Assembly (NCBI GenBank): GCA_017940955.1
Contig: JAGAXP010000301.1
Span: 1 to 6,235, forward strand
Direction of reading: 5' to 3'
Source of the DNA: Oribacterium sp.
Lineage (GTDB): Bacteria > Bacillota_A > Clostridia > Lachnospirales > Lachnospiraceae
DNA: 6,235 bases
Shown here one piece after another: positions 1 to 4,502 of this stretch. The translations under genes were made by a program, and so were the position numbers. Numbering within the stretch: the first letter of the stretch is position 1; the number at the start of each line of letters is the position of its first letter. The notes under the pieces were generated by a model. The model did not search any database. It was not told the DNA's origin and worked only from the letters and a program-made list of their open reading frames with translations.

Positions 1-3
1 TGA

Positions 4-85
4 TATGTGTTAAGATCTATCTTGTAAAGCCTGCTATCGCACCGCTAAAGCGGCAGGGGCTTGACAAGATAGCTCCAAACACATA
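4..85. other. Long imperfect hairpin, possible structured RNA or element end
   Basis: Three stems nest inside one another. TATGTGTT (4-11) pairs with AACACATA (78-85). TATCTTGT (18-25) pairs with ACAAGATA (64-71). AAGCC (27-31) pairs with GGCTT (58-62). A small GC-rich tip (CGC/GCG around 43-52, loop TAAA) closes the end. A symmetric 6x6 internal loop separates the first two stems. The structure is seen directly. Whether it is transcribed, and from which strand, is unknown. It does not match the tips I know for SRP RNA, 6S RNA or tRNA. It could equally be the end of a mobile element cut by the window edge. Confidence 0.4.
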
Positions 86-156
86 CTCGCGGAATAAGCA
101 AAAACTAACACTATCCATCTCTTCAAGGCTGACCGGCTTAGTCGAAAATTTTATTC

Positions 157-195
157 AAAAAAGGTGGCAGGATTTCGTAATAAAATCCGACCACC
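157..195 (-). terminator. Leftward intrinsic terminator
   Basis: On the minus strand GGTGG, a 2x2 internal loop and a 6-bp AAATCC/GGATTT stem close on a 7-base loop. The hairpin (195-163) is followed directly by six T residues (162-157). This is a typical rho-independent layout for a transcript running leftward. The only leftward coding remains upstream of it are the decayed gene at about 357-620, so it may be that gene's old terminator. The plus-strand side is followed by A residues, so it is unlikely to act rightward. Confidence 0.55.
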
Positions 196-226
196 AAAAA
201 TTAATAAATAAACTTACACAGTTAAC

Positions 227-255
227 TTGACAAACCCTTATGATCTCATTTTAAT
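227..255 (+). promoter_or_regulatory. Promoter-like TTGACA-N17-TTTAAT
   Basis: A perfect -35 hexamer TTGACA (227-232) is separated by 17 bases from TTTAAT (250-255), a 5/6 match to the -10 consensus. Transcription would begin near 262, only about a dozen bases before a perfect 11-bp hairpin at 274-300. There is no gene immediately downstream, so any product would be a short RNA or a heavily attenuated leader. This is consensus matching only; AT-rich DNA yields such matches by chance. Confidence 0.35.
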
Positions 256-273
256 AGTATTTAATATCTCTTT

Positions 274-303
274 AGGCTACATAGCACCTCTATGTAGCCT
301 TTA
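274..303 (+). terminator. Perfect 11-bp hairpin, weak terminator candidate
   Basis: AGGCTACATAG (274-284) and CTATGTAGCCT (290-300) pair perfectly around the 5-base loop CACCT. Only three T residues in the rightward direction follow (300-302), then A residues, so the U-tract is weak. It sits just downstream of the TTGACA/TTTAAT pair at 227-255. It may be a terminator, an attenuator or a protein-binding dyad. Confidence 0.4.
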
Positions 304-356
304 AAATCAATATTATCTTTCATTATCCCATATTTTAAGAGCTTTCATGGCCAAAA

Positions 357-620
357 TCATTCATGATTATTCTTTTCAATTTCTTCTAACCGGTTTGCTG
401 AAAGTGAACCGTCAATGGCATATTCTATATCCGCTCATGACATTTCCAAACATTCTAGGATTAATTAGTATTCATATATTTAAGATATTTTACAAAGATT
501 GATTTCTTCTGTGAGTAATCATCTAAAACCATGTCATATATACGGATATTCTCACTATTTTTGCGAAAAACAAGACATTATTTCGCTGACCTTTGTATAT
601 ATTATGGAGTATCGAGTAGG
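357..620 (-). pseudogene. Decayed leftward gene, product unknown
   Basis: No intact frame exists, but three minus-strand segments join into a protein-like whole. The first ends in ...VSEIMSCFSQK near 557. A shift at a run of five A residues leads into the second, with NSENIRIYDMVLDD and then KSIFVKYLKYMNTN, which stops at 461-463. The third is LILECLEMS, one stop codon (435-437), then ADIEYAIDGSLSANRLEEI and a final stop at 357-359. The pieces have a balanced charged and hydrophobic composition unlike random AT-rich translation. A leftward terminator lies downstream at 157-195, consistent with an old leftward gene. I do not recognise the family. The upstream limit is uncertain, and part could be chance open frame. 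Confidence 0.35.
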
Positions 621-674
621 TATTATTAATACATAAGAAAGAACCACTATAAAAAAAGGAAAAAAAGATGACGA

Positions 675-776
675 ATGTTAAAGATAGATTCAACCATCCT
701 TTTACTTGAAGAAATGGAAAAGAAAAAGAGGTGGCAAAAAATCTGGGACTTGTTGATAGTCAATGTTTGGAGGTGA
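675..776 (+). CDS. Possible 33-aa ORF or gene-start remnant
   Basis: A 33-codon frame runs from ATG 675 to TGA 774-776 and has the cationic stretch EEMEKKKRWQKIWDLL. A better placed ribosome site (AAGGA, 656-660) instead serves ATG 668, whose frame reads MTNVKDRFNHPFT and stops at 707-709. Joining the two by one frameshift gives ...NHPFT-LEEMEKKKRW..., so this may be the remnant of a small gene rather than two ORFs. Its stop codon lies within a perfect GGAGGTGA (769-776) that could serve a 9-codon frame at 788-817. It is low-confidence and may be only the leader region of the next gene. Confidence 0.2.
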   Translation: MLKIDSTILLLEEMEKKKRWQKIWDLLIVNVWR

Positions 777-861
777 CAAACATCATAATGAATAATTTTA
801 CTATAGATACTGAGTAGATTGTTTTTTCAATTGTAAGGAGCTTATACGAGGAGAATAATAA

Positions 862-1944
862 ATGTCTATAAATAATGAGATTATTAAACAAAATAATGAT
901 TTGATAGAGAATGATATGGATTCATTAATAGAAGGTAAGATTCTTCGTTTGACAGAAAAAAACAAGGGTAAGTATTTGCCTGAAATATTTGCAAATCTCT
1001 CTCAATATTATAATGTTGCCGAGGCCATGACTCATATTAAAAAGGAAATGATGTATGTCGTGCAGATTCCTTTGAAGTACCAGGATAAATTTAATGCCGG
1101 AGAATTGATAATGAATCAAAATAGCACGACAGGAGTATTATGGCCCACGCTATGTGAAATATCTGATACCGGTAAGAGGAAAATTGTAGCTAATCTTCCA
1201 ATTAAACAACAAGAAACTATTCAAGGATCCCCATTCGAGAACATTGCTGTAAGCTATCACAATCTCTATATGCAACAACAAATCAATGATTTGGCAGAAT
1301 TAATGAAACAAACTTATAAGGCTGTTGAGCGTATAGAACAAGGTCAAATGGATGATAGGATTGGATTATTGATGGCAGGAAGAGACCAAATAGTGCTTTC
1401 CATGCACCTTGATGGTAACTATAAAGAACAGGCTATTTCTTTGGGGAGAAATCAAATACTTACAGCTCAAAGGCAGTTATTACAAACATTTAAACGTAGG
1501 GTATCTAATTTTGAAGCTCTTTCAGATAGTGCTTGGAATAGGTTCTGGACAGAAGTAATTCATCCTGGTTTTCATGGCCAAAAGGATAAAGAATTCTATG
1601 ACATACAAGAATACTATTCTTTATATCTTCAAGCAACACAGATGCTGGCTCAATCATATACAATTTTAGGTCAGCAAGCTGCCGCTGAAGAAGTATACAA
1701 GATAGCAGAGCAGAATATGTCTGAAATTAGCTTTGAAGCACTCAAAACGCTTAGATACATTCATAATAAAAATGAAAATTTGCTTTACTACCGTGCAAGT
1801 GATTATGTAAAGACAGAGAAAGAAATCTGCTTGGAACAAGCAAAAAACTATGACGGTATTACAGTTGAAATAACAGGAGAAAAAATATTGGAGGAATTTG
1901 AAAATGTCAGAACAGAAAAGATATCAGAGCCAAACATTAAATAG
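862..1944 (+). CDS. Unrecognised 360-aa helical protein with TPR-like C-terminal part
   Basis: I do not recognise a named family. The ATG is supported by GAGGAG at 848-853, eight bases upstream. The product has no signal peptide or membrane segment and should be cytoplasmic. Residues 1-60 are polar and helical. Residues 64-118 look beta-rich and contain WPTLCE and KRKIVANLP. Residues 134-180 form a long helical, coiled-coil-like stretch including QINDLAELMKQ and MDDRIGLLMAGRDQ. Residues 253-288 resemble a tetratricopeptide hairpin (ATQMLAQSYTILG, AAAEEVYKIAEQ), which suggests protein-protein contacts. The last 41 coding bases overlap the next gene, which carries its ribosome site inside this one, so the two are probably translationally coupled and may act together. 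A role such as regulator, scaffold or accessory factor of a mobile element is only inference. Confidence 0.85.
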   Translation: MSINNEIIKQNNDLIENDMDSLIEGKILRLTEKNKGKYLPEIFANLSQYYNVAEAMTHIKKEMMYVVQIPLKYQDKFNAGELIMNQNSTTGVLWPTLCEISDTGKRKIVANLPIKQQETIQGSPFENIAVSYHNLYMQQQINDLAELMKQTYKAVERIEQGQMDDRIGLLMAGRDQIVLSMHLDGNYKEQAISLGRNQILTAQRQLLQTFKRRVSNFEALSDSAWNRFWTEVIHPGFHGQKDKEFYDIQEYYSLYLQATQMLAQSYTILGQQAAAEEVYKIAEQNMSEISFEALKTLRYIHNKNENLLYYRASDYVKTEKEICLEQAKNYDGITVEITGEKILEEFENVRTEKISEPNIK

Positions 1945-2089
1945 TGATGATTATAAGAAAACAGAAGATGGTGCTCAGTTGCTAAAAGATGCTACAAGTA
2001 TAATTGGAATATTTGCTGCAGCATGTGTGATATTAGGCAATAATGCACCTAAAGTCATTAAGGGCATACGATCCATTTTAAGAAGATAA
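1904..2089 (+). CDS. 61-aa single-pass membrane peptide
   Basis: GGAGG at 1890-1894, nine bases before ATG 1904, fixes the start. A TTG at 1898 in the same frame lies too close to that site. The peptide has a charged N-terminal part (residues 1-29, with KRYQSQ and DDYKKTED), one hydrophobic helix at about 31-46 (TSIIGIFAAACVILG) and a strongly basic tail (KVIKGIRSILRR). By the positive-inside rule the tail is probably cytoplasmic, though the charged N-terminus leaves topology open. It overlaps the 360-aa gene by 41 bases in another frame and is followed by a strong terminator, so the two form a closed operon. No family is recognised. A membrane anchor, a small toxin-like peptide or a partner of the upstream protein are all possible; none is shown. 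Confidence 0.75.
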   Translation: MSEQKRYQSQTLNSDDYKKTEDGAQLLKDATSIIGIFAAACVILGNNAPKVIKGIRSILRR

Positions 2090-2140
2090 CCACTAAACGG
2101 GGTATGTTCAATAATTATCTTTTTGTTACGTACTAGATTC

Positions 2141-2192
2141 CAGTGTTAATACACTGATATAAAGGTAAACTCTGAGTGAGTTTACCTTTTTA
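2141..2192 (+). terminator. Strong rho-independent terminator after the two-gene unit
   Basis: A 12-bp perfect stem, AAAGGTAAACTC (2161-2172) with GAGTTTACCTTT (2178-2189), closes on the loop TGAGT and runs into a T tract ending at 2191. A second small perfect hairpin (CAGTGT/ACACTG, 2141-2156, loop TAAT) sits just before it. Outer bases TGATAT and ATATCA can extend the main stem with a 2-base bulge. It separates the 360-aa/61-aa unit from the MerR-type regulator. Confidence 0.85.
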
Positions 2193-2242
2193 TATCAAAA
2201 AAAACATTAATTATAAAATAAATATAAAAATCAGATAATTCG

Positions 2243-2272
2243 TTGATAAGTCCGTTACGGACATGCTCTAAT
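2243..2272 (+). promoter_or_regulatory. MerR-type promoter with dyad operator in the spacer
   Basis: TTGATA (2243-2248) and TCTAAT (2267-2272) each match the -35 and -10 consensus at five of six positions and are separated by 18 bases. The spacer holds the perfect dyad GTCCGT-T-ACGGAC (2250-2262). MerR-family regulators are known to bind dyads within over-long promoter spacers, and a MerR-like gene starts at 2294, so autoregulation is a reasonable inference. The predicted transcription start (about 2279) would fall at the AGGAGG ribosome site (2279-2284), giving a very short leader. This is the main reason for doubt. Confidence 0.5.
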
Positions 2273-2293
2273 GATTTTAGGAGGAAAAATAAC

Positions 2294-3121
2294 ATGGTTG
2301 CCAGAAAAACTTTAATAAAAAAATTTGGAATATCAAGAAAAGTATTAGATCATTACAACAAATTAGGACTACTTTGCCCTTCAAATATAAATGAAATAGA
2401 AAATGGCAAGCAAGTAGGGTTAAAACCTGAATGGAAGTATGATGATGATGCATATAACACACTTAGACTTATAGAAATATTACGTTTTATTAAACAAGAG
2501 CCAGCTGATATTAAAGAATTATTTGAAAAATCAGACTCAATTTTAGATGATGTAATGACCAAACTAATTAATAATAAAAAAGAACTTGAAAAGATGATGG
2601 TTTTTGTGAAAGTATTGCAAATCTCATCAAACATTCCTAAATCAGCAAAAACAAAACTTGAATATTTTAATTGTAAGTATTTATTAAATGATCAAAAATT
2701 CAGAGATAGATTAGAGGACTTTTTTAAAACTTTACCAGATGGAGTTGATGATTCTGATTTAGAAGAGAATGAAACATATTATATTATTCTAAATCTTCTT
2801 TTTTCAATACTAGGATGTCAAGATAAAGAACCTGAATCAGATGAAATTCAAGCAATATTATGGGAAGTATATAGAATCTATATAAATAAAATACATGAAG
2901 GTGAAGACTATTACAAATACCTAAATAAACTCATGTTATATAGTGAATTTTCTAATAATTTTGTGGAAGATATAGAAAATAATTTCATTAAAGACAATCT
3001 GGAAGATTTAAAAATATATTATGATGATAATTCCATTAAATTTGTCCTTGATGCACTGGAGTATTTTCAGATTAGGCATGATGGAAATTATTTGTGCAAT
3101 ACCAAAAATAATGAAGAATAA
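2294..3121 (+). CDS. MerR-family transcriptional regulator (275 aa)
   Basis: The start at ATG 2294 is chosen because AGGAGG (2279-2284) lies nine bases upstream. An in-frame TTG at 2243 is the -35-like hexamer instead. Residues 5-75 fit a MerR winged helix-turn-helix: TLIKKFGISRKVLDHY-KLGLL, a wing region rich in K and G, then YDDDAYNTLRLIEILRF and ADIKELF. Residues 82-110 form the dimerisation helix typical of the family. The C-terminal half (about 120-275) is acidic, helical and not recognised as a known effector-binding domain. It has few cysteines and no visible metal-binding cluster, so metal sensing is not supported. The gene is strikingly AT-rich compared with the insertion sequence to the right. 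It probably controls its own promoter and the small membrane gene 50 bases downstream. The signal sensed is unknown. Confidence 0.85.
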   Translation: MVARKTLIKKFGISRKVLDHYNKLGLLCPSNINEIENGKQVGLKPEWKYDDDAYNTLRLIEILRFIKQEPADIKELFEKSDSILDDVMTKLINNKKELEKMMVFVKVLQISSNIPKSAKTKLEYFNCKYLLNDQKFRDRLEDFFKTLPDGVDDSDLEENETYYIILNLLFSILGCQDKEPESDEIQAILWEVYRIYINKIHEGEDYYKYLNKLMLYSEFSNNFVEDIENNFIKDNLEDLKIYYDDNSIKFVLDALEYFQIRHDGNYLCNTKNNEE

Positions 3122-3171
3122 ATATGGATTTCCAATATATATAGATAAGTTTTAGGAGGATTGAATCAACA

Positions 3172-3330
3172 ATGAATAACGTAACCAAGGTATTGTTTTT
3201 AGTATTTCTGTTTATTTACATTTTATCGCCCATTGATTTAATGCCGGGATGTCCTATTGACGACTTGATAATTGCTCTGGTAGGAGTTGCTGCTATGCAG
3301 AAGGGCAATATCATTAAAGCAAGCAACTAA
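3172..3330 (+). CDS. 52-aa membrane protein resembling the YkvA/DUF1232 core
   Basis: AGGAGG (3154-3159) lies 12 bases before ATG 3172, slightly far but the only fitting start. The protein is a hydrophobic helix (residues 6-18, VLFLVFLFIYIL), the signature SPIDLMPG-CPIDDLIIAL (19-36) and a short second hydrophobic stretch ending in a basic tail. The S-P-I-D-L-x-P ... D-D-L pattern is the hallmark of DUF1232 (YkvA-type) proteins, which are usually about 100-130 aa. This one is close to the bare core. The function of that family is not established. It begins 50 bases after the MerR-type gene with no terminator between, so the two are likely co-transcribed, and it may be a target or partner of that regulator. 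Confidence 0.75.
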   Translation: MNNVTKVLFLVFLFIYILSPIDLMPGCPIDDLIIALVGVAAMQKGNIIKASN

Positions 3331-3375
3331 ATCAACACTACTGTAAACAATATTCAATAAAAAGTAAGCTATTCT

Positions 3376-3507
3376 TTAAAATGATTGTCTTCTGGGAGAA
3401 TAGCCATAATTTTGATAAATATATATTTCATTTAGACTATAACGGATAGGAGACCTGAGTAACACTATAATCAGTCCGTCGAAAACCTCCTTCAAATTTC
3501 TTTCCAT
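3376..3507 (-). CDS. Possible 43-aa leftward ORF fragment, unknown
   Basis: The frame ATG 3507 to TAA 3376 encodes 43 residues starting MERNLKEVFDGLIIVLL and ending YGYSPRRQSF. It is open for 14 more codons upstream (to a stop at 3550-3552). No ribosome site precedes the ATG. An overlapping minus-strand frame also reads protein-like (FEGGFRRTDYSVTQVSYP), so the coding frame is uncertain. Only one of the two can be real. It is probably a fragment of a decayed gene rather than a working one, and the family is not recognised. Confidence 0.25.
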   Translation of the reverse strand: MERNLKEVFDGLIIVLLRSPIRYSLNEIYIYQNYGYSPRRQSF

Positions 3508-3653
3508 ATCAGCGGAATGTCTAAATGAATATCCGCTGAAGTGATATTTTTACAGGCGGAGTTTGGATGCATGTTTGATAAAAAGATAATACTAATAGCA
3601 TCTATTATAAGTAGTTTATTTATGAATGATTTAGATTAGTAAAAAAAATATAA

Positions 3654-3873
3654 ACATTTGCCAAGAAGATCTTTGGACCTGATAAGGATCCACAAGTATA
3701 TACAGTGCACAAAGAGGGTAGAATTGATGAAGACCTTCTTTAAAGGTGGAAGATAAGTTTATGGTGGTTGAATATGAAGGCGATTCAGCTCTTGTAGCAA
3801 AAATCGGAGTGATAATCCGTATTTTGTTTCACGTAAATTCTTGGGTTCTATTTCAGATTACTGTTTGAAATAG
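3654..3873 (+). pseudogene. Frameshifted small gene, product unknown
   Basis: Three rightward segments in different frames join into one coherent protein of about 73 codons. The first is TFAKKIFGPDKDPQVYTV and on to RIDEDLL, stopped at 3741-3743. The second is KVEDKFMVVEYEGDSALVAK (3743-3802). The third is SDNPYFVSRKFLGSISDYCL, ending at TAG 3871-3873. One frameshift falls near 3735-3745 and a second near 3803-3810. A stop at 3651-3653, beside a run of A residues, blocks the frame at the left, so the true start has also been lost or lies further up (a 22-codon hydrophobic frame occupies 3571-3639). The composition is convincing for a former small soluble protein. I recognise no family. Confidence 0.45.
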
Positions 3874-3886
3874 AAATACGTAATCT
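3846..3886. promoter_or_regulatory. Two mutually exclusive hairpins upstream of the 79-aa gene
   Basis: TTCTATTTCA (3846-3855) pairs perfectly with TGAAATAGAA (3866-3875). AGATTAC (3855-3861), which lies in its loop, can instead pair with GTAATCT (3880-3886). The two structures cannot form together. They end about 38 bases before ATG 3924. The layout resembles a switchable leader, but neither hairpin is followed by a T tract and the region overlaps pseudogene sequence, so a regulatory role is only inference. Confidence 0.25.
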
Positions 3887-3923
3887 TGTAATAGAGTAGG
3901 GATCGTCAGGAAGGTAAGAATAA

Positions 3924-4163
3924 ATGAGTTTCGTTATTAAGATTTTGATAATCGTATTACTAACAGTGTTATACATGGCTGATAAGTTAGGAAAGATAAG
4001 TTCACATCATTCCATAGATACAAATCACGAATGTGAGGATGATTATTCGTCACCAGAGTTGCTAGATTATGATGATTTAAGTGATTCCGATATCAGTATA
4101 ATGTCTGTGTTTGAATTAATTGGATTGATTTTTTTGATTCTACTTACATTATCGTTGAGGTGA
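3924..4163 (+). CDS. 79-aa small membrane protein with acidic central loop
   Basis: AGGAAGG (3908-3914) lies nine bases before ATG 3924. Residues 4-18 (VIKILIIVLLTVLYM) form one hydrophobic helix and residues 61-77 (FELIGLIFLILLTLSL) a second. The loop between them has a histidine-containing patch (SSHHSIDTNHE, about 27-37) and a strongly acidic run (EDD, DYDDLSDSD, 38-58). Such a hairpin would place both ends on the same side of the membrane. No named family is recognised. It could be a small membrane accessory protein, and the His/Asp-rich loop might bind cations, which is speculation. A further start codon with a strong ribosome site follows 55 bases downstream, so it may have headed a small operon that the insertion sequence has broken. 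Confidence 0.65.
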   Translation: MSFVIKILIIVLLTVLYMADKLGKISSHHSIDTNHECEDDYSSPELLDYDDLSDSDISIMSVFELIGLIFLILLTLSLR

Positions 4164-4188
4164 TAAATACACACGGGGGTTTTGGCAG

Positions 4189-4204
4189 TAATTACATGTA
4201 ATTA
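4189..4204. promoter_or_regulatory. 16-bp perfect palindrome, operator candidate
   Basis: TAATTACATGTAATTA reads identically on both strands. It lies five bases before a consensus AAGGAGG ribosome site and 14 bases before ATG 4219. A perfect palindrome of this length placed at the front of a gene suggests a binding site for a dimeric repressor. AT-rich sequence makes chance occurrence less unlikely than usual. Confidence 0.35.
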
Positions 4205-4218
4205 AAAAGGAGGAACAA

Positions 4219-4242
4219 ATGAGCAGATATATTACTTTGTAA
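4219..4242 (+). pseudogene. Gene start apparently truncated by the insertion sequence
   Basis: AAGGAGG (4207-4213) is ideally placed before ATG 4219, but the frame reads only MSRYITL before TAA 4240-4242. The stop falls in sequence that looks like the end of the adjoining insertion sequence, so the rest of the gene probably lies beyond the element, outside this window. A genuine 7-codon leader peptide is the alternative. The seven residues are too few to name a family. Confidence 0.4.
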
Positions 4243-4266
4243 ACTTTGCAAGAAAGTTACACTAAA

Positions 4267-4291
4267 CCCTCGAAGAGGGGATTTCTCCCCT
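4267..4291 (-). terminator. Overlapping hairpins at the end of the insertion sequence
   Basis: AGGGGA (4276-4281) pairs with TCCCCT (4286-4291) around a 4-base loop. CCCTC (4267-4271) pairs with GAGGG (4275-4279) around a 3-base loop. They share bases and exclude each other. In the direction of the element's genes they begin at the stop codon of the 70-aa ORF (4290-4292). There is no long T tract, so termination is likely weak. They may instead keep outside transcripts from entering the element or be part of its end structure. Confidence 0.35.
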
Positions 4292-4502
4292 ACACTTCAA
4301 GGAACGTAAGAACCTCCTGTAGGCTCTTGTTGCTGTTGATATATGCGTCCATAATTTGCCTGGCTTCGATTTCCTGCTTTTGCTTTCGGAGTTCAAGTAT
4401 TCTTGCGGCAAGCTTATCACATCGTGCCTGTGCCTTGGTATGTTCTTCTGTTACTTTTGTAAGTTCTGCATCGATTGATGCCATAGATTTACTCCTCGCC
4501 AT
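4290..4502 (-). CDS. 70-aa coiled-coil accessory ORF of the insertion sequence
   Basis: The start at 4502 is supported by GAGGAGG nine bases upstream, inside the transposase gene. A second in-frame ATG (4484) has its own AGGAG and would begin just after the transposase stop codon, so either start is possible. The reading frame overlaps the 3' end of the transposase by 14 bases, which implies coupled translation. The protein is almost wholly helical. A coiled coil covers about residues 8-48 (AELTKVTEEHTKAQARCDKL and LELRKQKQEIEARQI), followed by a short helix KSLQEVLTFLEV. The layout resembles the small DUF4315-like proteins common in clostridial mobile elements; that assignment is tentative. 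A role in regulating or assisting transposition is inferred from position only. Confidence 0.65.
   Translation of the reverse strand: MARSKSMASIDAELTKVTEEHTKAQARCDKLAARILELRKQKQEIEARQIMDAYINSNKSLQEVLTFLEV

Noticed and set aside
61..89. TTGACA at 61-66 as a promoter
   Set aside because: No acceptable -10 hexamer is found at 16-18 bases, and it lies inside the hairpin stem.
347..502. Rightward 51-aa frame starting MAKIIHDYSF
   Set aside because: There is no ribosome site, and the opposite strand gives the more protein-like reading of the decayed leftward gene.
1898..1903. TTG start for the membrane peptide
   Set aside because: It is only three bases from the GGAGG; ATG 1904 has normal spacing.
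2243..2293. Longer start (TTG 2243) for the MerR-type regulator
   Set aside because: ATG 2294 has an ideal ribosome site and begins right at the helix-turn-helix; the TTG forms part of the -35-like hexamer.
3368..3404. Inverted repeat GCTATTCT/AGAATAGC as a terminator after the 52-aa gene
   Set aside because: The loop is 21 bases and only a weak, interrupted T tract follows.
3509..3539. Inverted repeat TCAGCGGA/TCCGCTGA
   Set aside because: A perfect 8-bp stem, but with a 15-base loop and no T tract; it lies within the leftward ORF fragment and could be chance.
3571..3639. 22-codon hydrophobic frame MFDKKIILIASIISS
   Set aside because: It has only a weak upstream AGGCGGA and is very short; not supported as a gene, though it may belong to the adjoining pseudogene.
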